NCBI GenBank assembly: GCA_029262455.1
Contig: JAJCZJ010000088.1
Location: forward strand, 520,273 to 584,272
DNA from: Deltaproteobacteria bacterium
GTDB lineage: Bacteria; Desulfobacterota; Binatia; HRBIN30; CADEER01
Direction: 5' to 3'
Length of the DNA: 64,000 bases
The notes beneath the pieces are model-generated. The model was not told the origin of the DNA. It saw only the letters and a program-made list of their open reading frames with translations, and searched no databases. Numbering within the stretch: position 1 is the first letter of the stretch; the number at the start of each line of letters is the position of its first letter. Below, one piece after another: positions 8,748 to 18,057 of the stretch. The position numbers and the translations under genes are program-made.

Positions 8748-9340
8748 AAAGATGGACGATGGCACTGGCTGCGGCCCTGCTGTTGGGCGGGTGCTCGCTG
8801 CCCGGCCCCAAACCCGATCATACCCGCAACTACCTGCTGACGGCGGGTTCTCCCGGCGTTGCGACGGCTTCGGAGATCACGGTGGGAGTCGGCCCGGTTT
8901 CTCTCCCGGCTTATCTCGATCGGAGCGAGGTCGTCGTGCGCGTTTCGGAGAACGAGTTATCGATCCTCGGCGGGCACCGCTGGGCCGAGTCTCTCGATTC
9001 CAACTTCCGTCGGGTCCTGGCGGAGAATGTTGGTGCGATGGCCGGGACACGCAACATCCTCGAGTTCCCATGGCCGGCGGATACGAAGCTGGACTATCGA
9101 GTCACGGTCGATGTCGAACGATTCGAACCGAACGACGCCGGGTTCGCCGTATTGATCGCACGATGGCGAATGCAAAACGGTGACGGGCAACAATTGGCGT
9201 CTGGTCGATCGGCCCATCAGGCGCGAATCGAACCGAGAACGACTTCGGCCGCCGTCGCGGCGCTCAGCCAAGTCGCGCGGCTCCTAGCCGAAGAGATTGC
9301 CGCTTCGATTACTTCTATCGAGCCACGTGCGGGCCGGTAG
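8744..9340 (+). CDS. PqiC/YmbA-like transport auxiliary lipoprotein
   Basis: 198 residues with a lipoprotein signal peptide (MKRWTMALAAALLLGGCSLPG), predicted acylated Cys at residue 17. The body matches the ABC-type transport auxiliary lipoprotein family (PqiC/YmbA, DUF330): VGPVSLPAYLDRSEVVVR, then ILGGHRWAESLDSNFRRVLAENV. In E. coli PqiC the family works with MCE protein PqiB at the outer membrane. Start overlaps mlaD by four bases. No periplasmic MlaC shuttle is encoded here, so this lipoprotein may be the outer-membrane partner. Confidence 0.85.
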   Translation: MKRWTMALAAALLLGGCSLPGPKPDHTRNYLLTAGSPGVATASEITVGVGPVSLPAYLDRSEVVVRVSENELSILGGHRWAESLDSNFRRVLAENVGAMAGTRNILEFPWPADTKLDYRVTVDVERFEPNDAGFAVLIARWRMQNGDGQQLASGRSAHQARIEPRTTSAAVAALSQVARLLAEEIAASITSIEPRAGR

Positions 9341-9343
9341 GCG

Positions 9344-10783
9344 TTAGTCCCAGATCGGAGGTTTGCGGTCGATCCAGGGACGCGCTTCCTCGAGCTGCGC
9401 AGCCAGGCGGAAGAGGGTCGCTTCGTCGCCGTAGCGGGCGTTGAAGAGCACTCCCACCGGCAGGCCGTCACTGGTCCAGTGTAAAGGCATCGACATCGAA
9501 GGCTGTCCAGTGACGTTGGCGACGGGGGTAAACGGGACGTAATCGATGATCGGTGCGAAGCCGGCCGCCGCGTCCTTCTCCGATGTGTCGATCACTCCGT
9601 TTCGGATCGGCGGGGCAGCCAGTGTTGGCGCGATCCAGGCATCGTAGGTTTCGTGGAAGCGACCGACTTCGCGGCCGATGATCTGCGTCATCGCGACGGC
9701 CATCAGGTACTGCGACGCGGTGATTGCGGAGCCCGACTGGTAGAAGGACCAGGTCAACGGCTCGAAGGCTGATTCGTCGGGAGTGATTCCGTTGATCGTC
9801 GCAAAGGCGTCGACTTGGAAGGCCAGGGCGGCGGCCCAGATGGTCATGAACGATCCGCTGAACATGTCGGGATCGACGTCGGGCTTGGCCTCGTCGACGG
9901 TATGCCCGAGGTCGATACATAGCTGCACAGTTTCATCGATGGCTGTTGCACACTCGGGGTGGATCGCCTTGCCGTCCGCGGCGTGCTTGGAGAATGCCAG
10001 GCGCAGTTTGCGGTGTGGCCGCCGGATCTCTTCGAGGAAGGGTCTGTCGACCGGCGGCGCACTGGATGGATCACCGATTTCCGGCCCGTGCGTACAGTCG
10101 AGAACCGCAGCGCTGTCGCGTACGGTTCGCGTGACTACGTGTTCGGCAATGATGCCGGCCGGCGCGTCGCCGATGACCGGGCCGAGCGGGTTGCGCATGC
10201 GCGTCGGCTTCATGCCGAAGAGTCCGCAACAGGACGCCGGGATGCGGATCGAGCCGCCACCGTCATTGGCGTGCGCGAGTGGTAGAATGCCGGCCGCAAC
10301 TGCCGCGGCTGAGCCGCCGCTCGATCCGCCGGTCGAGTGATCGATGTTCCATGGGTTGCGGCTCGGGCCGTAAGCCTGTGGCTCGGTGGTTGGAAGGATG
10401 CCGAACTCCGGTGCGTTGGTCTTGCCGAGGATCACAAAGCCGGCGTCCTTGATGCGCGTGGTCAGTGTCGAGTCCTGTGCGGCGGGGCGACCCGCCATGA
10501 ACCGCGAACCGCCGGTCGTTGGGACACCCTGGTGATCGCCCAGGATGTCCTTTAGGAGGAACGGGACGCCGTGAAACGGGCCCCCGCCTTTCTGGCCGTC
10601 GAGGATCTTCGCGCGGGCGCGGGCGATGTCGTACATTTCGTAGATCACCGCATTGATTGTTGGATTGTGCTTCTCAATGCGTCGGATCGCTTCTTCGGTG
10701 AGCTCAGACGGGCTAGCCTCGCCTTTCGCCACGAGTTCGGCGAGCCCAAGAGCGTCGTAGTTCGCGTATTCAGCGATCGGCAT
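9344..10783 (-). CDS. Amidase signature family hydrolase
   Basis: Hydrolyses a carboxylic amide; substrate unknown. The amidase signature catalytic set is present: Lys about residue 78 (FLLKDILGD), the cis-Ser pair in [10 protein letters not shown] near residue 154, and the nucleophile Ser near 179 in [16 protein letters not shown]. Length about 479 is normal. ATG 10783 follows GGAGGGG; an upstream ATG and TTG at 10795/10798 would put that site inside the gene. No GatB or GatC neighbour, so a free-standing amidase is more likely than the tRNA amidotransferase subunit GatA. Convergent with the lipoprotein gene, three bases apart. Confidence 0.88.
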   Translation of the reverse strand: MPIAEYANYDALGLAELVAKGEASPSELTEEAIRRIEKHNPTINAVIYEMYDIARARAKILDGQKGGGPFHGVPFLLKDILGDHQGVPTTGGSRFMAGRPAAQDSTLTTRIKDAGFVILGKTNAPEFGILPTTEPQAYGPSRNPWNIDHSTGGSSGGSAAAVAAGILPLAHANDGGGSIRIPASCCGLFGMKPTRMRNPLGPVIGDAPAGIIAEHVVTRTVRDSAAVLDCTHGPEIGDPSSAPPVDRPFLEEIRRPHRKLRLAFSKHAADGKAIHPECATAIDETVQLCIDLGHTVDEAKPDVDPDMFSGSFMTIWAAALAFQVDAFATINGITPDESAFEPLTWSFYQSGSAITASQYLMAVAMTQIIGREVGRFHETYDAWIAPTLAAPPIRNGVIDTSEKDAAAGFAPIIDYVPFTPVANVTGQPSMSMPLHWTSDGLPVGVLFNARYGDEATLFRLAAQLEEARPWIDRKPPIWD

Positions 10784-10922
10784 GGTCCCCTCCATCAAAA
10801 CTCGATCTGATCACAGTCGTCCTGCAAGCGGCAACTGACATGGAAGCCTTTGCTATTTCTCTGATTCGTCGCTTCGACCTGTCGGGGTGTTTCGCTCTTG
10901 CTGAATTTGTTAGCTATTCCCG

Positions 10923-11705
10923 GTGATCCCGCGAGTGCTAACCATCGCCGGCTCGGATTCGGGCGGCGGTGCTGGAATTCAAGCCGACCTGAAGACGATC
11001 GGTGTACTGGGTGGTTATGGAATGACTGCGATCACGGCACTGACGGCGCAAAATACTTTGGGTGTCAGCGGTGTTCTCACGATCGAGGCGTCATTCGTGC
11101 GCAAGCAGATCGACGCGGTCGTTGCCGATATCGGCGTCGATGCTGTGAAGACAGGGATGTTGGCGAACCGCGAGATCATTCTGGAAGTCGTTCGCTTTGC
11201 TGCAGAGCACGGGGAGCTTCCGTTCGTCGTTGATCCTGTTTTGGTGGCGGAGAGCGGCGCGGGCCTGTTGGAGCCCGAAGCGGAGTCGATTCTTCTCGAA
11301 GAGCTGGTGCCGCTTGCGACGATCGTGACGCCGAATTCGCAAGAGGCTGCTCGATTGCTAGAGATGTCGGTGGACGATCGCGCAACTCAACGCGAAGCGG
11401 CGCGACGTTTGGTCGATCGCGGAGCGCGGGCGGCTCTGGTGAAGGGCGGCCACCTGCCGGGTGCGGATGCTGTCGATGTGCTTTGCTACGAGGGTGAGAT
11501 CGAAGAGATCTCGGGGCCACGAATCGCTGCTGCCAATACCCATGGGACGGGCTGCATCATGGCCTCGGCGATCGCCGTGCACTTGGCCTCGGGATCGGAT
11601 CTCCTCGCCAGCGTCATCGCCGCGAAAAAGTTCGTTTCGCGAGCGATTGCTGGTGGGCTGGCCCTGGGCGCCGGTGCCGGGCCCGCCAATCCCTTTGCCA
11701 GGTAG
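10923..11705 (+). CDS. thiD: Hydroxymethylpyrimidine/phosphomethylpyrimidine kinase
   Basis: Phosphorylates HMP and HMP-phosphate in thiamine biosynthesis. The start MIPRVLTIAGSDSGGGAGIQ is the classic ThiD N-terminus; DLKTIGVLGGYGMTAITALT and the C-terminal anion-hole segment NTHGTGC follow. 260 residues, normal. It starts with GTG and shows no strong ribosome site. No other thiamine gene is nearby, and I see no TPP riboswitch in the 139 bases upstream. Confidence 0.93.
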   Translation: MIPRVLTIAGSDSGGGAGIQADLKTIGVLGGYGMTAITALTAQNTLGVSGVLTIEASFVRKQIDAVVADIGVDAVKTGMLANREIILEVVRFAAEHGELPFVVDPVLVAESGAGLLEPEAESILLEELVPLATIVTPNSQEAARLLEMSVDDRATQREAARRLVDRGARAALVKGGHLPGADAVDVLCYEGEIEEISGPRIAAANTHGTGCIMASAIAVHLASGSDLLASVIAAKKFVSRAIAGGLALGAGAGPANPFAR

Positions 11706-11712
11706 GTTGGAA

Positions 11713-12438
11713 CTACTTCGACATCAGTTTTTCGAAGAAGGCGGCAATGCGATTTGCGTTGGCTCTGAGATCGCCCTTGCCGTCTCGCGACTTTGATCGC
11801 ATGTGGACGAGCGACCCGCCCTTGCCGTCGTCGCGAACTTCGATCACGAAATCGTCCTTGAAGCGGAAGAGCCAGGTCGTATCGATTCCCTCGATCTTGC
11901 GCTGTCCGGAATCGGCGAGGACGATTTCCCAGGTCTCCATCGCGTTGGCGACTTCGTAGACCTTGGCGAAGGCGTCGCCGGGAGGGATTGGAAGAGCCAG
12001 TGGTACGATCTTGCCGTAGCCCTCGAGTTGTTGTCGTGCGAACTCTGCGCCGGGGTAGGACATGTCGCGTCCAACGTTCTCCTCGAGGCGCGGAAGTTGG
12101 GTGAACTCCGGAGGGTTCTCGGTGTCGGTCGCAATGTCGTTGATTCGAGGTCCGTTGCTGGTCGATGCTGAGACCAGCACGGCGCCGAGAACGACGGCGG
12201 CGGGGACGAGTCCGCCGACTGCCGCACCCCTGCTCGCGGGGCCGCCCCGTGCGAGGGCAATGATGCCGCTGATCAACGCGATGATCGCGTCGAGCAACCC
12301 AAGGGCGAGCAGGCCGAAGCCGACCATTGGCGAGACGATCTCGAAGTGTGCAAACAGGGGCCCTACGAGGGCGGCGACAATAGCGAAGCCGCCGCACCAC
12401 AGAGCAATTCTAGCCGCAATAGATGGTTTATCGTTCAC
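11713..12438 (-). CDS. DUF1499 family membrane protein
   Basis: 241 residues. Three or four hydrophobic segments occupy residues 8-105, followed by a soluble domain matching DUF1499: RINDIATDTENPPEF, MSYPG, then a stretch around WEIVLADSG, TTWLFRFKDDFVIEVRDD, and VHMRSKSRDGKGDLRANANRI near the end. The molecular function of this family is not known to me. Convergent with thiD (seven bases apart). Upstream by about 50 bases lies the nucleotide cyclase gene on the same strand, so the two could be cotranscribed. Confidence 0.8.
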   Translation of the reverse strand: MNDKPSIAARIALWCGGFAIVAALVGPLFAHFEIVSPMVGFGLLALGLLDAIIALISGIIALARGGPASRGAAVGGLVPAAVVLGAVLVSASTSNGPRINDIATDTENPPEFTQLPRLEENVGRDMSYPGAEFARQQLEGYGKIVPLALPIPPGDAFAKVYEVANAMETWEIVLADSGQRKIEGIDTTWLFRFKDDFVIEVRDDGKGGSLVHMRSKSRDGKGDLRANANRIAAFFEKLMSK

Positions 12439-12491
12439 GTCAGCGACCCAAGCAGAAGCGGCACGGATCTGTCAAAGGTTCGGCCAGGTCC

Positions 12492-13292
12492 TCAGCTGGC
12501 CCGCAGCGCGACGACCGGTAAAAGGTCCTTCTTACCCTTTAACTCAATGGTGCGAGGGTCTCTTTTTGGGAACTCTCGGTGCAGCTGGGCGGATGTCGAC
12601 TCAGCGACCAGTAACTCGCCCTGCTGAGCGGCAGAAGACAAGCGTGCGGCCGTGTTCACGGTATCGCCGAGCGCTGTAAAGTCAGTAAACCCGCCTTCTG
12701 CGCCGACAGCTCCAATGTAGGCTTTTCCGGGGTGTACCCCGACGCCGATCGGAAGCCATGGCTGCGTTGCTGACCCGTGGCCGGTGGCATCCAGCAAGTC
12801 GTGACCGGTCTCGATGGCTTTGTCGATGTAGTCGGTGCCTGCGAAACCCGGAAGTAGCAGCCCGACGACAGCGTCGCCGATCAGTTGGTCGATGATGGCG
12901 TCTTGGCGCACGAAGACATCGGTAGCAGCGCGAAAGAATCGGTGAATCAGTGCACCGTACTCACGAGCGGGCATTTGCTCGGCGAGCGTCGTCGAACCCC
13001 GAACATCGGCAAATACGATCGCAACCTCGACCTCGGCGCCACCGGATCCTTTGCGGACCAGCCACGAAGCGCAGAATCGACAGATGCGCGGATTCCGTTT
13101 CCATGGTGCTTTGCCGATCAAGCGCATCAAAGGTGCGGCCGCTCCCTTAAACGGTGCGTGACACAGCTTACATCGTGGTGGCGACGGCAGCAGCCGGAAC
13201 ACAGATCGGCCGAAACGCAGCAGTGGATCGCGCCCTTCCAGAAAACTCGTCCAAGCAGCCTCGAGCTTTCTGGACTCTTCGGGGCTATTCAT
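12492..13292 (-). CDS. Class III adenylate/guanylate cyclase with N-terminal Cys4 zinc site
   Basis: 266 residues. The C-terminal two thirds is a class III nucleotide cyclase domain: metal Asp about residue 96 in VFADVRGST, second Asp about 140 in LIGDAVVG, GVHPGKAYIG, and FTALGDTVNTAARL, the conserved Asn/Arg segment near the end. Before it are two Cys pairs, CKLC (41-44) and CRFC (71-74), which could bind one zinc or an iron-sulfur centre. There is no transmembrane segment, so it is cytosolic. Substrate (ATP or GTP) cannot be decided. The Cys4 module may sense redox state or metal, which is inference. Confidence 0.85.
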   Translation of the reverse strand: MNSPEESRKLEAAWTSFLEGRDPLLRFGRSVFRLLPSPPRCKLCHAPFKGAAAPLMRLIGKAPWKRNPRICRFCASWLVRKGSGGAEVEVAIVFADVRGSTTLAEQMPAREYGALIHRFFRAATDVFVRQDAIIDQLIGDAVVGLLLPGFAGTDYIDKAIETGHDLLDATGHGSATQPWLPIGVGVHPGKAYIGAVGAEGGFTDFTALGDTVNTAARLSSAAQQGELLVAESTSAQLHREFPKRDPRTIELKGKKDLLPVVALRAS

Positions 13293-13455
13293 TGCGTGCC
13301 TCGAAGCCGCTCGTTCCGTACTCGAGCCTTTGAGTGGCGGCTCGCCTTAGGCGAATCCAGCGGTGATCCTGCGCCTTCACGACGACCACACTACAATGGG
13401 TGTCATGGGGGCAACAAACGCTTTCGTAGAAAGTGCGGTCTTAGACGATGGCGAT

Positions 13456-14103
13456 CTATTGGCGGAGATGAAGCTGCCAGTCGTCTGGAACTTCCGGCGC
13501 GGGAAGTCTCGAGCGCATGTACAGCGCACGGGCGGTGACGCGTTGAAAGCTGTGTTCCGCTGCGCTGAGGCCGGAACTCGGTCCTTCGAGGATGGAGATG
13601 GCGCGCAGAACCGCTTCGAACGTGCAAAGTCGCGTCGGATTCTGCGTGCGTCGAACTGTCCAGTGGGAGAGGCCACCGGCCGGAAGCTTGCGTTGGGGCA
13701 ACGCGCTAACCACGGGGACGCGCCGCGCCATCCGCGAGCATTGGCTCCAAGTGCCGTCGAGGACGACGAGCCGGCTGGGCGGAGGGTCGGTTGCCTCTGC
13801 TGGCGATAGGAGTGGTGGGGCATTGGTGCTGGGGAACAGTAAACAGCTGCCGGCGACATCGCGTTCGATCTCCTCGACGTCGAAGCGCACGTCCCGGGCA
13901 CCGTAGATGAGTAGGGCACTATTCGGAAACATGTTCAGCAGCAACGGCGCGGTGCTCGTCGGCTTGAAGCGCTCGATTGCGTGTTGAACGACGACGATCC
14001 GGGTCTTCAGTGTCACTGTCGGTAACTCGGCGCACAGGCACAACCTGGTGTGTAGGCCGCAGTCGTTGCAGCGCCCCTGTAGGCTCTTACTGCGGATACT
14101 CAT
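13456..14103 (-). CDS. DTW-domain protein, probable tRNA-uridine aminocarboxypropyltransferase
   Basis: About 215 residues. N-terminal zinc-type cysteines (CNDCGLHTRLCLC) are followed by VVVQHAIERFKPTSTA and LVVLDGTWSQC, the DTW motif of the family, and RRTQNPTRLCTFEAV. DTW proteins such as E. coli TapT transfer the aminocarboxypropyl group of SAM to a uridine in tRNA. Start set at ATG 14103 (MSIRSKSLQGRC); a GTG at 14115 is the alternative. On the minus strand between the GFA protein and the cyclase, with 62 and 163 bases on either side. Confidence 0.85.
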   Translation of the reverse strand: MSIRSKSLQGRCNDCGLHTRLCLCAELPTVTLKTRIVVVQHAIERFKPTSTAPLLLNMFPNSALLIYGARDVRFDVEEIERDVAGSCLLFPSTNAPPLLSPAEATDPPPSRLVVLDGTWSQCSRMARRVPVVSALPQRKLPAGGLSHWTVRRTQNPTRLCTFEAVLRAISILEGPSSGLSAAEHSFQRVTARALYMRSRLPAPEVPDDWQLHLRQ

Positions 14104-14165
14104 TTGCGTGACCACGTTGGTCGGCGACAGACAGTGGCAAGTTGGCCGGCGGTGCCTTCCAACGG

Positions 14166-14582
14166 CTAGTCGCCTTCCGGTGATTTCGCGTGCCGTGGCC
14201 TAGAATCGTCGGGCAGCGCCCACGGCATCGCGCTGTCGCACCAGATGTGCATGTCCGGCGCGAAGCTCTTCGGATCGTCGAGGGTACCGGCTTTGATGAC
14301 CAAGCAGTCGGGGCAAAGAGTTGGTTCGCTAAAGACCTGTGAGCCGCAGGAGGGACAGCGCAGACGCGTTGCCATGCGACCGCTATCCGCTTGGATTTGA
14401 TACTTCTGTGGAGACCCCTGGATCTCAACGGAAGCGGCACGGACGAAAATGTTGGCGGAGTAAGCGGCTCCGCTTACTCTCTGACAGTCGGCGCAGTGAC
14501 AGAGATAGTGCACCGGCTTTTCTTCCGAGAAGGTGTAGCGAATCTCGCCGCAGAGACATCCACCGGTCTTTGGTTCTCCCAT
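14166..14582 (-). CDS. GFA-family zinc protein (glutathione-dependent formaldehyde-activating-like)
   Basis: About 138 residues with the Mss4-like zinc fold of the GFA family: GGCLCGEIRY, CHCADCQRVSGAAYSANIFV and LRCPSCGSQVF supply Cys ligands; a further CPDC pair is near residue 103. The archetype speeds S-hydroxymethylglutathione formation, but most homologs have unknown substrates. An in-frame ATG lies 42 bases earlier, but ATG 14582 has GGAG upstream and begins right before the domain. Glutathione enzymes elsewhere in the window (gshA, GST, gloA) make a glutathione link plausible. Confidence 0.82.
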   Translation of the reverse strand: MGEPKTGGCLCGEIRYTFSEEKPVHYLCHCADCQRVSGAAYSANIFVRAASVEIQGSPQKYQIQADSGRMATRLRCPSCGSQVFSEPTLCPDCLVIKAGTLDDPKSFAPDMHIWCDSAMPWALPDDSRPRHAKSPEGD

Positions 14583-14651
14583 TGTTTCGCGCTCCATTGG
14601 TTCCAGGTCTAGCGGAGTGTACACGGTGATGTTCGTTGAGAGCCATAGGCC

Positions 14652-16562
14652 CTAGTTCGGCATAGGGGCTCTCAGTTTTCTGATGTCGCCGACGCGCATC
14701 GTGAATCCGGTGCGATCGAAGTAAGTGAGGAGCGCGATACTGAACTTTCGGCTGGCGCCGATCAGATCGCGCAGTCCGCGCGCGTCGATCTCGCCGTGTT
14801 CGGCGATGTGATCGCGGACTGTGTCACGCACGCGATCGAGTACGGCCGCACTGTAGATCAGCTTGGCATCGATGCGACTGGCCTGTCCCTCGCGTTCCAG
14901 TTGGGCGACGCAGTCGTCGAGTTGTTTCGCCGATACCTGTAGTTCGTCTGCGAGCTCAGCCGTGCCGGGGGGAGTGAACCCGCAACGGTCGAGAATAGTG
15001 ATCAATTGTGAACCGAGCTGGTCGTGGCCTGCGTCGACCTCGATCTGGTGGTTTGGCAAACGCACGACGCTGTCGTCGCGACAAAGTATGCCGTCATCCG
15101 ACAGTCGCGAGATGACTGCCCGGAAGATCTTCGCAGAAGCGTCGCCGACGACCTGCGAATGCAGAGATTCCATCTCCATGCCCGGCAGTTTTGGCTTGTC
15201 GCGGTGGAATGTCTCGAGGAGGGCCAGGATCTGTTCGGTGATGGCCCCCCATTGTCGCGTGGTCGTGTAGGCATCGGGTTGCGCGTCGCTGGGAAAGCGC
15301 AGGACCTTGGGATGGTTCTTCAACAAAGTCCGAACATCTTTGGCGCGCAGGTTGGCGGCGGCGGCAAGGTCGTCGGCGGTGACGATCTTTGAAGTCTGCA
15401 GATCGAGCAGTGCGTCGAGTTGGCGGACCGGGTCGGACGCTTCGAACAGACGCGTCAGGGCAGGCAGGCGAGGATCTGCGCCGCGCCGCGGCTTGGTCGC
15501 AAACGGGTAAAGAATCACGCCGCCGCCGATGGTTGCCCGCGCCGTCTGCTCGCGCAAGATGAAGCGGTCGCCGCCGAACGCAGCAAGCGGTTCGCGCAAC
15601 GCCAATTGCACGATGGTAGACTCCTTGGCGGCGAGCTCTTCGCGTCCATCGAGATACAGAACCCTTGCCATTGTCTCTGCTGTGCCAATGTGGACGCGAA
15701 CGTCGGAGTGGCGACGCAAGGGACGGCCGACGGCGGGTCGGAGCTCGACGTGCGCGTCGAGTCGTGTGGTGACGGCGTGTAGGGCTGCGTCGCAAACGAC
15801 CTGACCGCGATTGATGTCGCCGGCTTCGATGCCGGCGAGGTTGAGTGCGATGCGTTGACCGCGCTGCGCACGGGGCACATCCGTGCCGTGGACCTGGACG
15901 CTGCGAACGCGTGCGAGTTGGTCCCCGGGTAGGATACGGATCTGTTGCCCGGGTTCGATGTTTCCCGCAGTCGCGGTGCCCGTCACCACCGCGCCGTGTC
16001 CGTGGATGACGAAGGAGCGGTCTACCGGCATTCGAAACATTCCGCGCGCCTCGACCTCTTCGAAGCTTGCGATCTCCGATTGGAGGGCTGATCGCAGGGC
16101 ATCGAGGCCCTCACCGGAGATTGCCGAGACCTCGAGGATGTCGGCTCCTTCGAGCGCGGTGCCGTCGACCAGAATCTCGATCTCTTCACGGACGTCACGG
16201 CGTCGTGTTTCGTCTACGAGGTCGACTTTTGTCATGACGACGAGTCCGCGTTGTGTGCCGAGGAGGTGGACGATGTCGAGGTGCTCTTCGGTCTGCGGCA
16301 TGACGCCGTCGTCGGCGGCGACGACGAGGAGTACGAGATCGATACCGTGCGCCCCTGCGAGCATGTTGCGGATGAACTTCTCGTGGCCGGGTACATCGAC
16401 CACACCGACGCGAGTGCCGCCGAGGTCGAGCCAGGCGAAGCCGATGTCGATCGAGATACCGCGTTCCTTCTCCTCGCGCAGCCGATCCGTTTCGATGCCT
16501 GTGAGAGCTCGAATGAGCTGTGTCTTGCCGTGATCGATGTGTCCGGCGGTGCCGACGATCAT
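14652..16562 (-). CDS. selB: Selenocysteine-specific translation elongation factor
   Basis: GTPase that delivers Sec-tRNA to UGA codons marked by a SECIS hairpin. The protein begins MIVGTAGHIDHGKTQLIRAL (G1), then DVPGHEKFIRNML (G3) and MTKVDLVDE (G4), followed by beta-barrel domains and a C-terminal series of winged helices that bind SECIS RNA. About 636 residues; E. coli SelB is slightly shorter. The frame is open 80 codons further upstream, but that extension lies within selA and is not domain-like. The ATG overlaps the selA stop by four bases (ATGA), so the pair is translationally coupled. Confidence 0.95.
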   Translation of the reverse strand: MIVGTAGHIDHGKTQLIRALTGIETDRLREEKERGISIDIGFAWLDLGGTRVGVVDVPGHEKFIRNMLAGAHGIDLVLLVVAADDGVMPQTEEHLDIVHLLGTQRGLVVMTKVDLVDETRRRDVREEIEILVDGTALEGADILEVSAISGEGLDALRSALQSEIASFEEVEARGMFRMPVDRSFVIHGHGAVVTGTATAGNIEPGQQIRILPGDQLARVRSVQVHGTDVPRAQRGQRIALNLAGIEAGDINRGQVVCDAALHAVTTRLDAHVELRPAVGRPLRRHSDVRVHIGTAETMARVLYLDGREELAAKESTIVQLALREPLAAFGGDRFILREQTARATIGGGVILYPFATKPRRGADPRLPALTRLFEASDPVRQLDALLDLQTSKIVTADDLAAAANLRAKDVRTLLKNHPKVLRFPSDAQPDAYTTTRQWGAITEQILALLETFHRDKPKLPGMEMESLHSQVVGDASAKIFRAVISRLSDDGILCRDDSVVRLPNHQIEVDAGHDQLGSQLITILDRCGFTPPGTAELADELQVSAKQLDDCVAQLEREGQASRIDAKLIYSAAVLDRVRDTVRDHIAEHGEIDARGLRDLIGASRKFSIALLTYFDRTGFTMRVGDIRKLRAPMPN

Positions 16563-17953
16563 GGAGCTGACGGCGCGGGATCTGAGCTGGGTGCCGCGGT
16601 GGGAACCAACGAGGCGGCGTCTTCGATGCAACGGCAGTCGAGCCAGAAGCGCTGGTTGTGTACGCGGCCAATGATTGGACGTGCGTTGGCGCGAAAGTGT
16701 GCAGCGATGTCGAGCGGTGCGATGGCAGAGTGTGCGATCGAGACGCCGCGACTCGCGATGGCCGCCGTCGGCTGCGCGCCGCTGCCGATTTGCGACTCGC
16801 ATGCGCCGACGTCGACGTCGAAGTCAGGCCCGAAGAGTGTCGCGATCAGTTCCGCGGCGCAGGAGGCAACGGATTCGATCTGGGCCAGGTCGCGGGTCAG
16901 GGCCCGTAGGGTAGGCAAGTCGCTTAATAGATCGGTACTCGTGCGATAGAGGCGTAACGTCGCATCGAGGGCAGCGAGGGTCATCTTGTCGCAACGCAGT
17001 GCACGTTTGAGGGGATTCTTCTTCATCCCGGAGAGTGCCGCAGTGCGTCCTACGATGAGGCCGGCCTGCGGACCGCCGAGGAGCTTGTCGCCGCTGAAAG
17101 TGATCGCGTCAGCACCGCTGCGGACTCTTTCGTTGACCACGGGCTCGCTTGGCAGGTTGTAGTCGGCGAGGTCGATGAGCGCGCCGCTGCCGAGGTCTTC
17201 GACGACGGGGACGCCGTGCTCGCGCCCGATGGCGACCAGCTCGGAGAGCAAGACCTCGGCGGTGAAGCCGTCGATCGCGTAGTTCGAAGGGTGCACTTTG
17301 AGCAGCAGGCCGGTGTCGGGGCCGACCGCGTCGGCGTAGTCGCTGGGGTGGGTTCGATTGGTGGTACCCACCTCGCGAAGGATCGCGCCGCTCTTGGCGA
17401 GGATATCGGGAATGCGGAACGAGCCGCCGATCTCGACGAGCTCGCCGCGCGACACGATGACTTCCTTGCCCTGCGCCATGGAGTTGAGGGCCAGCAGGAC
17501 TGCGGCGGCATTGTTGTTCACGACCAACGCATCTTCGGCGCCGGTAAGAGCCTTGAGGTGTTCGGTCGCGCTGGCGTCGCGCGAACCGCGGTTCCCGGTG
17601 GCAAGATCGAATTCAAGGGTGCTCGCCGAGCTCGCAATCTCGGCAACGGCCTGGATCGCCGGTTCCGCCAACTCTGCCCGGCCCAGGTTGGTGTGAAGCA
17701 CCACACCGGTAGCGTTGACGACAACTCGTGGTGACGGAATCGAAAGAAGCTGGGCCAGCTCTGATTGGACGTCGTCGAAGAATGGATCGATTGCGAAATT
17801 TGCCAATTCGGATGGATTGACCCGGTAGGAGGCGAGTTGAGCACGGATTTGGCCGACCACGAGGTCGCGCGGAAACCGCTCCAATAAGGCGAGGGCGGAT
17901 TGTTCGCCCAATAGGCGATCCACGGAAGGGAGGCTGCGCCGGCTGGTTGGCAT
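16559..17953 (-). CDS. selA: L-seryl-tRNA(Sec) selenium transferase
   Basis: PLP enzyme converting seryl-tRNA(Sec) to selenocysteinyl-tRNA(Sec) with selenophosphate. 464 residues. Motifs: VNATGVVLHTNLGRA, EFDLATGNRGSRD, VNNNAAAVLLAL, GSFRIPDILAKSGA, and the PLP lysine near residue 290 in ITFSGDKLLGGPQAG. First gene of a selA-selB unit. No selD, tRNA(Sec) or selenoprotein gene was recognised in the window, so those must be elsewhere. Confidence 0.95.
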   Translation of the reverse strand: MPTSRRSLPSVDRLLGEQSALALLERFPRDLVVGQIRAQLASYRVNPSELANFAIDPFFDDVQSELAQLLSIPSPRVVVNATGVVLHTNLGRAELAEPAIQAVAEIASSASTLEFDLATGNRGSRDASATEHLKALTGAEDALVVNNNAAAVLLALNSMAQGKEVIVSRGELVEIGGSFRIPDILAKSGAILREVGTTNRTHPSDYADAVGPDTGLLLKVHPSNYAIDGFTAEVLLSELVAIGREHGVPVVEDLGSGALIDLADYNLPSEPVVNERVRSGADAITFSGDKLLGGPQAGLIVGRTAALSGMKKNPLKRALRCDKMTLAALDATLRLYRTSTDLLSDLPTLRALTRDLAQIESVASCAAELIATLFGPDFDVDVGACESQIGSGAQPTAAIASRGVSIAHSAIAPLDIAAHFRANARPIIGRVHNQRFWLDCRCIEDAASLVPTAAPSSDPAPSAP

Positions 17954-18057
17954 TCAGGGATGGTGCCGCGATCAGGGGCGCTGCACAACCGGCCAAATCT
18001 TTTGCTCTTGACTCTCGGGATGGTTCATCTAGCCTGCGCCGCTAGGAGGCGAAGTAT

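Noticed and set aside
10784-10922. Possible TPP riboswitch before thiD
   Set aside because: The CUGAGA and ACCUGAUC-type conserved elements are absent.
14652-16802. Long selB frame starting about 80 codons before the GTPase domain
   Set aside because: The extra N-terminus is Arg-rich, lies inside selA and is unlike SelB; the ATG at 16562 forms the ATGA overlap and starts the domain.
17954-18057. Possible selC tRNA next to selA
   Set aside because: No convincing acceptor stem, TTC arm or long variable arm could be laid out.
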